64,000 nucleotides of DNA, from the NCBI RefSeq assembly GCF_043226085.1, contig NZ_CP171225.1:1488001-1552000 (forward strand), written 5' to 3'. Source of the stretch: Amaricoccus sp003258405. Lineage in GTDB: Bacteria > Pseudomonadota > Alphaproteobacteria > Rhodobacterales > Rhodobacteraceae. Below the pieces are notes generated by a model. The model did no database searches. It was not told the DNA's origin and saw only the letters and a list, made by a program, of their open reading frames with translations. Within the stretch, counting starts at the first letter, position 1; the number at the start of each line of letters is the position of its first letter. Made by a program: the position numbers and the translations under genes. Of this stretch, positions 36,597 through 45,037 are shown piece by piece.

Positions 36597-37277
36597 ATGG
36601 CACAATCGAATTCGGCAAGCCTCGTCGACACAGACCATAAGCTGTTCAAAGATATGACAAAGAAGCAGAAGAAGACTGCCAAGCCGAGTGCGTCGCCCGC
36701 CATTCTCGTGGGAGCGCACGGCCGATACCAGATCAAGTCGGGCTGGCTTGCGGGAACCTTCGTCGCACGGGCGTTTCCGAAGCCTCCAGCGAAGGCCCGC
36801 GGCATGATCGCCGAGGCAACGGGCGCGACGGAAGAGGAAGCTATCGCCGCGTTGCACAACGTCATCGACGCGCGCGAACATCGCAGGACGGGAGAACGGC
36901 GCGGGGATCAGCAGACAGGCATCGGCGTTCCGAGCGTCGAGGAATATGTTGAAGCGATCCGTCAGGTCACCCTGTCCGGCCCGCAATATGCGATGCTCAC
37001 AGCCCTGTCGCTGGCGGGCGAGGACGGGCTGACGGACGCCCGCATGGCAAGCGCCGCCGGGTACAAGTCCGAGGCTTCGGCCAACAGATCCTTCATGGCG
37101 ACGGGCTTGCTGATCGCCGAGTATCTTTCAGGTGATGTTCAGGCTGGCGACACTCCAGGCGCTTCGGAAGGCACCGCCCTCCTTGGTTTCCGGGGAGCGA
37201 AAGCAAAGGAGGAAGATGCGGGCTACTGGATACTGCATCCCGAACTCCGCCAGGCGGTGCGTCTGGCTCTCTTCTGA
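36597..37277 (+). CDS. Uncharacterised protein with an HNH-associated-type C-terminal domain
   Basis: A 226-residue soluble protein, starting ATG 36597 after AGGAGAGG. The N-terminal third has a basic stretch (KKQKKTAKPSASPA) and a SHAPE-like strand set (VGAHGRYQIKSGWLAGTFVARAF). The C-terminal half (PQYAMLTALSLAGEDGLTD ... RMASAAGYKSEASANRSF) resembles the helical repeat found at the N-terminus of some HNH restriction endonucleases (pattern: PSY.AML ... ARQMA..VGY.N..AAN), and then GYWILHPELRQAVRL. It has no HNH motif itself, so the nuclease part is lost or supplied elsewhere. It lies in a mosaic region. Confidence 0.6.
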   Translation: MAQSNSASLVDTDHKLFKDMTKKQKKTAKPSASPAILVGAHGRYQIKSGWLAGTFVARAFPKPPAKARGMIAEATGATEEEAIAALHNVIDAREHRRTGERRGDQQTGIGVPSVEEYVEAIRQVTLSGPQYAMLTALSLAGEDGLTDARMASAAGYKSEASANRSFMATGLLIAEYLSGDVQAGDTPGASEGTALLGFRGAKAKEEDAGYWILHPELRQAVRLALF

Positions 37278-38082
37278 TCCGGACGCATCCAAGCCCCACG
37301 AGACGAGCCTCAGCGGGATGACAAGGTGTTTCGCCGCGGTGCCCGCGTCACCGCATGGTCGGCGAGCATTTCCACAATCGCGGCGTTCTGCGGCAACAAA
37401 CCGGCGCTGCCGCCGCCCACGCCCTGTAACGCCGGCTGTGCCCGCCGACCGGCGGACCTGCCCCGGCCCGCTGCCATCAGGGCCCCCGTCGCGCCGCCGC
37501 TCAGCAAGCTCGTTGCGAGCGTGAGGGCGGCGAGTGGCCGGTCCCAACATCTGGCGTCGGAGATCATTGGCCTTCTCCGTGATCTCAAGGTCCTCGGCGA
37601 GGCCCCGTGCCGCTCCCGATCTCCGGGACCGGTGCAGGTGGTAAGGCTCCGCCACCTTCGAAGCCAACCACGCAGATCGACGTGGTGCCAGACCGGGCGC
37701 ATCTGGACCTGCGCTGGCTGAACGTCCTGCGCGTCGAGGCGGTCATGAAGCCCGAGCTCGCCAGTGACAGGTGCAAGGTGCCGCCGCTTGTGCTCGATCC
37801 AGCGAGAAAAGCCACTACGACTCCACGCTGTCGAGAGGTCCGGAGAATATCCGCCCTGGAGCTCGCTTCAGCCCCCTTTGGCGCGGCGACCAGTGCTCAC
37901 CCCATCCCGGCACCCTTAGACAGCAAAGGAAAATTCGGGATACCTCCACAGCGGGGGAGCGCCTTCGCGAGGGCACTTAGCGGAGGGAATGGGTCTGATA
38001 TCCGAACGTCTTCAGGCCGGGAGAGGTGCGGCGTGGGGTGGCGGCAGCCGGAACGTCATGATGCCTTTTCTGCGGGCGCGAG
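37278..38082. other. Gene-poor stretch with a tRNA-Ser-like 3' fragment
   Basis: About 800 bases with no convincing gene; one minus-strand frame near 37,310-37,600 contains LAALTLATSLLSGGATGALMAAG, a lone hydrophobic segment. At 37977-38002 the sequence TAGCGGAGGGAATGGGTCTG resembles the reverse complement of a tRNA-Ser 3' end and matches a copy at 48601. Confidence 0.45.
37977..38002 (-). repeat. Degenerate tRNA-Ser 3'-end-like repeat, copy 1
   Basis: On the plus strand TAGCGGAGGGAATGGGTCTG then ATATCC; on the minus strand this reads like ...CCCATTCCCTCCGC, the T-stem and acceptor end of tRNA-Ser. It matches copy 2 (48601-48626) at 21 of 26 positions. The full tRNA is absent, so it would be an attachment-site remnant. 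Confidence 0.4.
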
Positions 38083-38112
38083 TGATCTGACGCCCGTTTG
38101 CCGCCGTATGGA
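38083..38112 (+). promoter_or_regulatory. Candidate RpoE (ECF) promoter for the DUF2177 gene
   Basis: TGATCT (38083-38088), 18-base spacer, TATGGA (38107-38112). Same -35 word (one mismatch) and the same spacer as the rpoE, amine-oxidase and fasciclin candidates. It ends about 40 bases before the DUF2177 start. Confidence 0.45.
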
Positions 38113-38152
38113 GGGCAGAGAGAGATTTCTGACGAGACTGGAGCGGCGTGCG

Positions 38153-38557
38153 ATGATGCAAGCGGGAACCCTTTATCTTCTCACGGCAGGGGTGTTCCTC
38201 GGCCTCGACTTTCTGGGCATCAAGTTTCTCATTCGGCCGATATTCGAGCGCCATGTCGGCGATCTGCTGGCCGAGCCCTTGCGGCTGGGTCCTGCGGCGC
38301 TGTTCTATCTCGTCTATGTCGCGGGCCTGTTGTGGATGGTGTCCTGGCCCGCGCTCAAGGCCGCTGATCCCATGCAGGCCCTTATAGGGGGCATGGTGCT
38401 GGGCCTTCTCTGCTATGGCACCTACGAGATGACCAACTATGCCACCCTTGCAGCCTGGTCCTGGGAACAGGTGATCGTGGATTCGATCTGGGGCACGGTG
38501 CTGACCGGCTTTTCAGCCTGGGCCGGGGTCGCCGTGATGTCGGGGCGTCTGGCCTGA
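38153..38557 (+). CDS. DUF2177-family inner-membrane protein
   Basis: A 134-residue protein with four predicted helices: AGTLYLLTAGVFLGLDFLGIKF, PAALFYLVYVAGLLWMVSWPAL, MQALIGGMVLGLLCYGTYEMTN (the family-like CYGTYEMTNYATL) and SIWGTVLTGFSAWAGVAVM. The signature YxxYExTNxATL of DUF2177 is clear. Function unknown. Its 3' end almost touches the SDR gene (convergent, 3-base gap). A TGATCT-type ECF promoter candidate lies just upstream; genes of this kind belong to singlet-oxygen responses in related bacteria (recalled, not checked). Confidence 0.85.
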   Translation: MMQAGTLYLLTAGVFLGLDFLGIKFLIRPIFERHVGDLLAEPLRLGPAALFYLVYVAGLLWMVSWPALKAADPMQALIGGMVLGLLCYGTYEMTNYATLAAWSWEQVIVDSIWGTVLTGFSAWAGVAVMSGRLA

Positions 38558-38560
38558 GTC

Positions 38561-39295
38561 TCAGCCCAGACGCCGCGTCAGGCGCAGCGACAGGCCATAG
38601 GGCAGGATACGCAAGAGTTTCATCGCCAGCGTGAAGCGTCGTGGGAAGTGGATCTCGAAACCGTGCCGCCCCATGCCGCGCAGAACGGCCTCTGCCGCCT
38701 CGTCGGGGGTGATGATTGCCGGCATGGCAAAGCGGTTCTTCTCTGTCAGGCGCGTGCGAACGAAGCCCGGGCAGACAAGCCGCACATGGACGCGGGGTGC
38801 CAGTTCGACCACCAGGGTTTCGGCCAGATTGTTCACGGCCGCCTTGGTCGCCGAGTAGGGCTGTCCGCCCGGAAGGCCAAGATAGCCCGCCACCGATCCG
38901 AACAACACCAGTTGCCCGCCATCGCGCAGAATGGCCGGACAGAGGCGCGCGACGTCAAACGCGCCCAGGACATTGACCCGCACGATCTCTTCCACCTGCA
39001 CCGGGTCGATATCCTCGACCCTGCCGGGCTCATAGAGTGCGGCGGTGCAGATCACCGCATCGAGCGGCGTCTCTTCCGCCAGACGGGCGGTCAGGGCCGC
39101 CAGTGCGCCCGGTTGCGCGAGATCCAGCGGTTCGACCCGCGCACCGGCGCAGTCTGCCGCCAGGGATGCCAGGGCATCACCGTCGCGCGCCGACAGGATG
39201 AGCTGCGCGCCGCGCCCGGCCAGGGCGCGGGCGAGCGCCGCGCCGATCCCGGCGCTGGCACCGATGATCCAGATACGGCTGCCCGCGAACTCCAT
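38561..39295 (-). CDS. Short-chain dehydrogenase/reductase
   Basis: A 244-residue Rossmann-fold SDR: WIIGASAGIGAALARAL (TGxxxGIG-type cofactor loop), the NNAG-equivalent ICTAALYEPG, Ser in VLFGSVAG and catalytic Tyr-x3-Lys in PYSATKAAVNN. C-terminal arginines and a hydrophobic stretch (RRFTLAMKLLRILPYGLSL) suggest membrane association, as in lipid-acting SDRs. It follows chrR by 3 bases and is therefore the third gene of rpoE-chrR-SDR. A role in fatty-acid or lipid repair under photo-oxidative stress is inferred. Confidence 0.87.
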   Translation of the reverse strand: MEFAGSRIWIIGASAGIGAALARALAGRGAQLILSARDGDALASLAADCAGARVEPLDLAQPGALAALTARLAEETPLDAVICTAALYEPGRVEDIDPVQVEEIVRVNVLGAFDVARLCPAILRDGGQLVLFGSVAGYLGLPGGQPYSATKAAVNNLAETLVVELAPRVHVRLVCPGFVRTRLTEKNRFAMPAIITPDEAAEAVLRGMGRHGFEIHFPRRFTLAMKLLRILPYGLSLRLTRRLG

Positions 39296-39298
39296 CTC

Positions 39299-39931
39299 TC
39301 AGATCCGGAAGATCGGCTGCAGAAGGCGCGGCACCAGGGCATGGAAGCGCAGAGGCGCGTCGGTGGCGGCCAGGCAGATGCAGGGCGCACCGGCGCCGGC
39401 GATGGGCTGATGGTCGATCGCGTCATGCGCGGCCTCGACATCGCCCCGATGAAAGGCGCCTTCGCTGTCGGAAAAGCTGCCTTGGAGCACCAGCGTCAGT
39501 TCCATCCCACGGTGCCCGTGTTCGGGAACCGCCCGCCCCGGCGGGATATAGAGCAGGCGAAGAGACCCTTCGCGGTCGGCCGACAGGATCTGCTGACGGA
39601 TGCCCCCGCCCAGCATCCGCCATTTCGGCGGCTGCCCGCCAAGCTCCGCCATCACGGGCGCGGGAAAAACGCCGGATCCGCGCGGAAGCGGCGGCGGGGG
39701 CGGTGCATCAAGGGCGGCCATCATCCGATCCCGGGCGCCTGCGCGGAGCGCCACGCCCTCAGCGCCGTTCAAAAGCACGCCGCCGATCATGTCCGCCGCC
39801 TCGATCCGCGCCCGGCACTCATCGCAGAGCGACAGATGCGCGGCCACAACCACCGCGAAGGCATGGGGCAGCGTGCCCGCACGATAGGTGTCGAGCACGT
39901 CGTCGGGGATATGGTGATTGATCTCGGTCAC
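39299..39931 (-). CDS. chrR: ChrR-type anti-sigma factor
   Basis: A 210-residue ChrR. The N-terminal zinc anti-sigma domain has His near residue 6 and HLSLCDECRAR (H-x3-C-x2-C, near residues 32-38); the C-terminal cupin has PPGRAVPEHGHRGMELTLVLQGSF (H-x-H-x3-E metal ligands) and a later His in AAHDAIDH. In Rhodobacter sphaeroides ChrR binds RpoE and releases it in response to singlet oxygen. The start overlaps the rpoE stop as ATGA. All key ligands are present. Confidence 0.93.
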   Translation of the reverse strand: MTEINHHIPDDVLDTYRAGTLPHAFAVVVAAHLSLCDECRARIEAADMIGGVLLNGAEGVALRAGARDRMMAALDAPPPPPLPRGSGVFPAPVMAELGGQPPKWRMLGGGIRQQILSADREGSLRLLYIPPGRAVPEHGHRGMELTLVLQGSFSDSEGAFHRGDVEAAHDAIDHQPIAGAGAPCICLAATDAPLRFHALVPRLLQPIFRI

Positions 39932-40491
39932 GGGGCAATCTTCCTCAGCTCGTGCCTCAGCCGGTCAAGGCCGAGGCGGATGCGGGACTTGATCGTGCCC
40001 AGGGGCAGACCCGTCATCTCGCTGATGCGGCTGTGGGGGAGGTCGTCAAAATAGGCGGCGCGGAGCGCTTCGGCCTGATCGGGTGCAAGACGAGACAGCG
40101 CCTCGGCAAGATGTCCGGCCTCCTGCCGGAGCGCGAGGATCTGCGCCGCGTCGGGTTCGAGGCTTTCGAGCTCGGGCATTTCCTCGGGTTGCGCGAGAGG
40201 ACGGCGGCGGGCCATATCGATGCGGCGGTTGCGGGCGATGGCATAGACCCAGCCTGCGGCATCGGCGCGGTGCGGATCGAACTGCCAGGCCTTGTGCCAG
40301 ACCGCCAGCATCACGTCCTGCACGACATCCTCAGCGGTCCCATCCCGCAGTCCGCCGCGCAGCATCATCGCCTTCAGCCGGGGCGCGAAATGGTCGAAAA
40401 GCCGGCCGAACGCTTCGCGGTTCCGGCGGTCGCGGACCTCAAGCAGGTCGCGGGTCAACTCGGACAGCGCCTCTGGCACCGGCTCAGTCAT
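39928..40491 (-). CDS. rpoE: ECF sigma factor RpoE (ChrR-regulated)
   Basis: A 187-residue group IV sigma factor. Region 2 has REAFGRLFDHFAPRLKAMMLRGG and TAEDVVQDVMLAVWHKAWQF; region 4 has SRLAPDQAEALRAAYFDDLPHSRISEMTGLPLGTIKSRI (helix-turn-helix). Start ATG 40491 (MTEPVPEALSELTRDLL) is chosen because a GGGAGGG lies upstream and it matches family length; the frame is open upstream without good evidence. Coupled to chrR through ATGA. It directs genes with TGATCC-type promoters, including its own and the divergent operon. Confidence 0.92.
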   Translation of the reverse strand: MTEPVPEALSELTRDLLEVRDRRNREAFGRLFDHFAPRLKAMMLRGGLRDGTAEDVVQDVMLAVWHKAWQFDPHRADAAGWVYAIARNRRIDMARRRPLAQPEEMPELESLEPDAAQILALRQEAGHLAEALSRLAPDQAEALRAAYFDDLPHSRISEMTGLPLGTIKSRIRLGLDRLRHELRKIAP

Positions 40492-40594
40492 CAGTCGCGG
40501 CCCTCCCATCCAGCCAGGGCCCACTGGCGCGGCCGGCGGCATCGGCTTTTTATGGGGCTGTTGCCCGACGAGCGCAATCGAGGTGTCCATAACC

Positions 40595-40624
40595 GAGCTA
40601 CGTCGTGACCTGCCCGGCGGATCA
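40595..40624 (-). promoter_or_regulatory. Candidate RpoE promoter of the rpoE-chrR operon
   Basis: On the minus strand TGATCC (40624-40619), 18-base spacer, TAGCTC (40600-40595). The likely start site near 40588 leaves about 95 bases of leader before rpoE. It supports autoregulation, as in R. sphaeroides. Confidence 0.6.
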
Positions 40625-40652
40625 CTGTGGGTGGAAAATATTTCGCCGTGAA

Positions 40653-40682
40653 TGATCCAGAGGCGGCAGACCTGCGTAGGAA
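40653..40682 (+). promoter_or_regulatory. Candidate RpoE promoter of the amine-oxidase operon
   Basis: TGATCC (40653-40658), 18-base spacer, TAGGAA (40677-40682), about 24 bases before the start codon at 40706. It is back to back with the rpoE promoter; the two -35 words are 28 bases apart. Confidence 0.65.
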
Positions 40683-40705
40683 CTGACAACAAGCGTGGAG
40701 AATTC

Positions 40706-41989
40706 ATGCCCTTCGATCAGCTCAAAGGTGCCCCTCAGAGAGTTGCCATTGTCGGCGGCGGAATCTCCGGTCTGGCCGCCGCGAGGCTGTTGTCCCGCCA
40801 GCACCAGGTGACCTTGTACGAGGCCTCGCCCCGGCTTGGCGGGCACGCCCGCACCGTCATTGCCGGAAAGAACGGCGACCAGCCGGTTGATACCGGCTTC
40901 ATCGTCTTCAATTATGTGAATTACCCGCATCTGACGGCGATGTTCCGCGATCTCGACGTGCCGGTGACCAGGAGCGACATGAGCTTCGGCGTCTCGCTCG
41001 AGGGCGGGCGGGTGGAATATGCGCTGCGGTCCGCAGATGCGCTGTTCGGGCAGCGGCGCAACCTCATCGACCCGCGGTTCCACCGCATGATCCTCGATAT
41101 CCTGCGCTTCAACGACGGGGCCGAAGCCCAGGTCGCGGCTGCACCCGGCCTGACGATTGCGGACCTGATCGAGGCGATGCGGCTCGGGGCAAGGTTTCGG
41201 GACCATTACCTCTATCCCTTTTGCGGCGCGATCTGGTCGACACCAGACCAGGACATCGGCGCGTTTCCGGCGCTCGCGCTGGTACGCTTCATGCGCAACC
41301 ACGGGCTTATGTCACGGGCTCAGCATCACCAGTGGTGGACGGTCGACGGCGGGTCGATGGCCTATGTCGAGCGTTTGGTGGCAGCCCTTGTCCGGTCCGG
41401 GGTCGATCTGCGGCCGGCTACAGGGGTGCGGGCGATCACGCGCCGGGACGGCGGCGTCACCCTGCGTGCCGAGGGGGCCGAAGGCGAAGTGTTCGACCAG
41501 GTCATCCTTGCCACGCATGCCGATCAGGCGCTGGCACTGCTCGCCGATGCCGATGGCGAAGAGCATGCCGCCCTCTCGGCGATCCGGTTTCAGCCGAACC
41601 GCACGGTCCTGCATGCCGATGCATCCGTGATGCCCCGCCGCCGCCGCTGCTGGAGTTCCTGGGTCAGCCGCGGCGATGCGGGGGGAGCGGGCGTCGGCGT
41701 GAGCTACTGGATGAACCGGCTCCAGAACATCCCCGAGGCCGATCCGCTTTTCGTCAGCCTGAACCCCGGCGAGCGGATAGATCCAAGGCTCGTCTATGAC
41801 GAGGTGACGTTCCGCCATCCGGTCTTCGATCAGGCGGCGCTGGACGCGCAAGCGCGGATCGGGGCGATGCAGGGCAATCGCAACACCTGGTTTGCCGGAG
41901 CCTGGCTGCGCAACGGTTTCCATGAGGACGGATTTGCCAGTGCCGTGCGCATCGCGCGGCGCCTCCTGCCCATGCAGGTGCTGCCATGA
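40706..41989 (+). CDS. FAD-dependent amine oxidase-like oxidoreductase
   Basis: A 427-residue flavoprotein: RVAIVGGGISGLAAARLL (dinucleotide fold GxGxxG), YEASPRLGGHA, DTGFIVFN, and C-terminal NTWFAGAWLRNGFHEDGFASAVR, typical of the flavin amine oxidoreductase family. Start ATG 40706 follows GGAG. It is the first gene of an operon with DUF1365 and cyclopropane synthase-like methyltransferase, overlapping by ATGA. Homologous operons in R. sphaeroides are RpoE-controlled and linked to altered fatty acids (furan or cyclopropane), so a lipid desaturase or oxidase role is inferred. Confidence 0.87.
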   Translation: MPFDQLKGAPQRVAIVGGGISGLAAARLLSRQHQVTLYEASPRLGGHARTVIAGKNGDQPVDTGFIVFNYVNYPHLTAMFRDLDVPVTRSDMSFGVSLEGGRVEYALRSADALFGQRRNLIDPRFHRMILDILRFNDGAEAQVAAAPGLTIADLIEAMRLGARFRDHYLYPFCGAIWSTPDQDIGAFPALALVRFMRNHGLMSRAQHHQWWTVDGGSMAYVERLVAALVRSGVDLRPATGVRAITRRDGGVTLRAEGAEGEVFDQVILATHADQALALLADADGEEHAALSAIRFQPNRTVLHADASVMPRRRRCWSSWVSRGDAGGAGVGVSYWMNRLQNIPEADPLFVSLNPGERIDPRLVYDEVTFRHPVFDQAALDAQARIGAMQGNRNTWFAGAWLRNGFHEDGFASAVRIARRLLPMQVLP

Positions 41990-42765
41990 CACTGGCGTCG
42001 CGGCTGGCGCGTGGCGAGGTGCTGGCGATGCGGGCACGGATCACCCATGCCCGGCGCGGTGACCTGCGGCACGCCTTTGCCACCCATGCCGATCATGTGC
42101 TGCTGGCCCCCGAGACCTTTCGCCCGCCCCGGCTGATGGGGCATAATCGCTTCAGCCTGATCGCCTTTCACGATGCCGACCACGGCGGCCCGCGTGGCGC
42201 GGGCCTGGGGGCCGCATGGGCTTGGGCGCAATTTGCCACGGCGGGCATCGAGCCTCGGCCAGGGCGCGTGCTGGCGCTGCTGACGCAGCCCCGTTTCATG
42301 GGATTCTGGTTCAATCCGGTCAGTTTCTGGCTCATCCTCGAGGGCGATGCGCTGATCGCCGTGATTGCCGAGGTCAACAACACCTTCGGGGAGCGTCACA
42401 GCTATCTGCTGGCCCGCCAGGATCTGAAGCCCATCACGGCCGAAAGCCGGCTGACCGCGCAGAAGGTCTTTCACGTCTCGCCCTACCAGGACGTGGCGGG
42501 CGAATACCGTTTCAGCTTTGCCCTCAGCGCCGAGCGTATCGCCATCCGCATCGGCCATAGCCATGGTGCGGACGGCATAGACACTGCGATGAGCGGCGCC
42601 CTGTTGCCGCTGACCCGCCAGGAGATCTTCTCCAGTGCATTTCGCCGTCCCGGTGGCGCGCTGCGGGTGATCGCGCAGATCTACTGGCATGCGCTGCGGC
42701 TCAAGCTCAAGGGCGCGTCCTATCGTCGTCCTCCCGCCCCACCCGATCAGGAAATCAGCCTATGA
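41986..42765 (+). CDS. DUF1365-family protein
   Basis: A 259-residue soluble protein with the DUF1365 hallmarks: HARRGDLRHAF, RVLALLTQPRFMGFWFNPVSFW (family-typical NPVSFW) and AEVNNTFGERHSYLL, plus KVFHVSPY. No enzyme activity is established for the family, but its constant association with an amine oxidase and a cyclopropane-fatty-acyl synthase implies a step in modifying membrane fatty acids. Start and stop overlap its neighbours by ATGA on both sides, so the three genes are translated as a coupled set. Confidence 0.9.
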   Translation: MTLASRLARGEVLAMRARITHARRGDLRHAFATHADHVLLAPETFRPPRLMGHNRFSLIAFHDADHGGPRGAGLGAAWAWAQFATAGIEPRPGRVLALLTQPRFMGFWFNPVSFWLILEGDALIAVIAEVNNTFGERHSYLLARQDLKPITAESRLTAQKVFHVSPYQDVAGEYRFSFALSAERIAIRIGHSHGADGIDTAMSGALLPLTRQEIFSSAFRRPGGALRVIAQIYWHALRLKLKGASYRRPPAPPDQEISL

Positions 42766-43928
42766 GCCTCGCGACAGCCACGCTTCGACCCCGCTTCTTC
42801 TCCGCCCTGGAAGGCATCGCTGGGGGTCGGCTCCTCCTGACAACGCCGGAAGGAACGCGGCACAGCTTTGGCCAGCATGGCCCGCAGGTCGACCTCCAGA
42901 TCCGTGACTGGCGTCTGTTGCAACGCCTTGCGCTGCGGGGCGACGTCGGTCTTGGCGAGGCCTGGATTGCCGGGGACTGGCACAGCGAGACGCTGGAAGG
43001 CGTGCTGTCCATTGCCTTGCGCAACCTTGGCAGGTTTGCCGGCTGGGGCGAGCCGGGGCGGTTGCAGGCCTGGCGGATGCGGCTCGTGGACCGGCTGGTG
43101 CGGATGAACAGCCGGCGTGGAGCGGCGCGCAACATCCGGAGCCATTACGATGTCGGCAACGAATTCTACCACCTCTGGCTCGATCCGGGCATGACCTATT
43201 CCTCGGCCCTGTTCGCCCCCGGCGACGATCTGGAACGCGCCCAGGCGCGCAAGAACCAGCGCATCCTGTCGAGGCTGTCTCAGGGCGAAAGCCTGCTGGA
43301 AATCGGCTGCGGCTGGGGCGGCTTTGCCGAGGCCGCAGCCGAGCGTGGTCATCGCGTGACCGCCATCACCCTGTCGCCCTCGCAGAAGGGCTATGCCGAT
43401 GCCCGCCTTGACGGTCGCGCCGAGGTGCGGCTGCAGGACTACCGGGATGTCACCGGGCGTTTCGACAATATTGTCTCCATCGAGATGGTCGAGGCCGTGG
43501 GCGAACGCTACTGGCCCGCCTATTTCGCCACCCTCAAGTCCCGGCTGGCGCCGGGTGGACGGGCGGTGTTGCAGGCGATCACGGTGCCTGATGCCGAATT
43601 CTCGGTCTATCGCCGCCGCTCGGATTTCATCCGCCAGCATGTGTTTCCGGGCGGAATGCTGCCCTGTGACGCGGCGATCGCGCATCAGGCGCAGAAGGCC
43701 GGGCTGCGGGTGGTGGGCAGCCATGCCTTCGGGCAGGATTACGCCCGCACCTGCCGTATCTGGTCCGAACGGATGCATGCAGAGCGCGAGCGCATCGCCC
43801 GGCTGGGCCATGGAGAGGCTTTCCTGCGCGGCTGGCAGTTCTACCTCGACGGCTGCGCCGCGGCCTTTGCCACCGGGCGCTGCGATGTGGTGCAGGTGGA
43901 ACTGGCGCATCTCGGTGAGGCCGCCTGA
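42762..43928 (+). CDS. Cyclopropane-fatty-acyl-phospholipid synthase family methyltransferase
   Basis: A 388-residue SAM-dependent methyltransferase. N-terminal GDVGLGEAWIAGDWHSE, then the SAM motif LLEIGCGWGGFAEAAAERGHRVTAITLS, the catalytic-region YDVGNEFYHLWLDPGMTYSSALF (YDxxN-x-FYxxxLD) and C-terminal VFPGGMLP, SHAFGQDYARTCRIW. It matches Cfa, which methylates unsaturated acyl chains. In an RpoE-driven operon its product probably protects membranes against singlet oxygen (cyclopropane or furan fatty acids). Whether the final product is furan cannot be read from sequence. Confidence 0.92.
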   Translation: MSLATATLRPRFFSALEGIAGGRLLLTTPEGTRHSFGQHGPQVDLQIRDWRLLQRLALRGDVGLGEAWIAGDWHSETLEGVLSIALRNLGRFAGWGEPGRLQAWRMRLVDRLVRMNSRRGAARNIRSHYDVGNEFYHLWLDPGMTYSSALFAPGDDLERAQARKNQRILSRLSQGESLLEIGCGWGGFAEAAAERGHRVTAITLSPSQKGYADARLDGRAEVRLQDYRDVTGRFDNIVSIEMVEAVGERYWPAYFATLKSRLAPGGRAVLQAITVPDAEFSVYRRRSDFIRQHVFPGGMLPCDAAIAHQAQKAGLRVVGSHAFGQDYARTCRIWSERMHAERERIARLGHGEAFLRGWQFYLDGCAAAFATGRCDVVQVELAHLGEAA

Positions 43929-44251
43929 ATGGCGGCGCCCAGCACCCTGTGGCTGACGCGCGATTTCCCGCAGTGCGGCAATCCCGCGCCGGCCATGCGG
44001 GACGTGAAGTTTCGCGGCGGTCGCGCGTTGCGGGGCGCGGGCGATCTGTTTCGACCTCTTCATCCCGGAGCTTCTCGCGGAAGGTTGCGACCCGGATGGA
44101 GATTGTTGCCGGCGATGGCTGGACGGGTTCGCCTGCAGCCCCAGCACAGAGGCGCAGGCAGGGGTTGAGAACATCCGGTCCTTCTGAGAGGTCAGACGCG
44201 CGCCTTTGCTGCACCTGAACACGCCCACATCACGACAATGGATATCTTGAG
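43929..44251. other. Intergenic remnant after the lipid operon
   Basis: About 320 bases. A plus-strand frame running to about 44,185 encodes ICFDLFIPELLAEGCDPDGD and later ENIRSF, protein-like but with no start and a stop upstream, so it may be the tail of a lost gene. No confident assignment. Confidence 0.4.
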
Positions 44252-44965
44252 ATGAATGACCGATCCGCCCGTCTGGCTATTCTGGCGCTGACGATCGCCT
44301 TTGCCGTATCACCGTTCCTGTCAAACGGCTTTGGTGGCTTCTATCCCGAGAGCTTCCCGGTACAGGTCGACCGCTGGCCCGCCCAGCCTGCGGGCTGGGC
44401 GTTTTCGATCTGGGGGGTGATCTATATCGGCCTGATCGCCTCCGCGGCCTGGGCGCTGTGGCGGCCCGCGACGATGCCGGCATGGAAGCACACGCTATGG
44501 CCCCTTGGCCTCAGCCTGTTCATCGGCGTCTTCTGGATCGATGCCGCGATGAATTCTCCGGTGCTGGCGACGGCCATGATCCTGCCCATGGCGGCGGGAG
44601 CTGTGCTGGCCATGTACCGCGTGGGGAGCGGCTGGCGGGAATGGGGGTCTCTTGGCCTCTATGCCGGCTGGCTCACGGCGGCCTCTGGTGTAGCCGTTTC
44701 GGTGGTTCTCACGGGGTACGGGATCCTGCCGCCGCGCGTTGCGGCAATCCTGCTGATATTGCTGGTGATGGTTGTCTCGGTCGCGGTTGCGGCGGCCCGG
44801 CCGCGCGTCTGGACCTATCGCGCCGGGGTGGTCTGGGCGCTGATCGGGGTGATCGCCGCCAATGTCGTTGCGGGGGATCGGTTGATCGTCGGCCTGTGCG
44901 TGCTGGGAATCGCGGTGCTTGTTGGCATGAACTTCGTACTGTCCGCGCGGAAGAAAGCGGTCTGA
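44252..44965 (+). CDS. TspO/tryptophan-rich sensory-like membrane protein
   Basis: A 237-residue protein with six or more hydrophobic helices. The segment FPVQVDRWPAQPAGWAFSIWGVIYIGL has the WAFSxWGxxY motif of TspO/MBR-related proteins; other helices are LFIGVFWIDAAMNSPVLATAM and RVAAILLILLVMVVSVAVAA. It is longer than classic TspO (about 160), so the fit is to the extended group. It follows the lipid operon after a 320-base gap and may share its regulation. Possible role: sensing or transport of tetrapyrroles. Ends in a terminator. Confidence 0.75.
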   Translation: MNDRSARLAILALTIAFAVSPFLSNGFGGFYPESFPVQVDRWPAQPAGWAFSIWGVIYIGLIASAAWALWRPATMPAWKHTLWPLGLSLFIGVFWIDAAMNSPVLATAMILPMAAGAVLAMYRVGSGWREWGSLGLYAGWLTAASGVAVSVVLTGYGILPPRVAAILLILLVMVVSVAVAAARPRVWTYRAGVVWALIGVIAANVVAGDRLIVGLCVLGIAVLVGMNFVLSARKKAV

Positions 44966-44989
44966 ACCCGGCCGCATCCCGCCCGGAAG

Positions 44990-45012
44990 GCCCCGGGCTT
45001 GATGCCCGGGGC
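44990..45012. terminator. Bidirectional terminator between TspO-like and fasciclin genes
   Basis: GCCCCGGGC-TTGAT-GCCCGGGGC: a perfect 9-bp stem with a 5-base loop, followed by TTT. It lies between convergent genes ending at 44965 and 45038 and can serve both. Confidence 0.85.
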
Positions 45013-45037
45013 TTTGGCCGTGGTCGCCCGGCCGCGA

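Noticed and set aside
43627..44214. Minus-strand frame over the end of the cyclopropane synthase gene
   Set aside because: Antisense to catalytic motifs and Arg-rich; not a gene.
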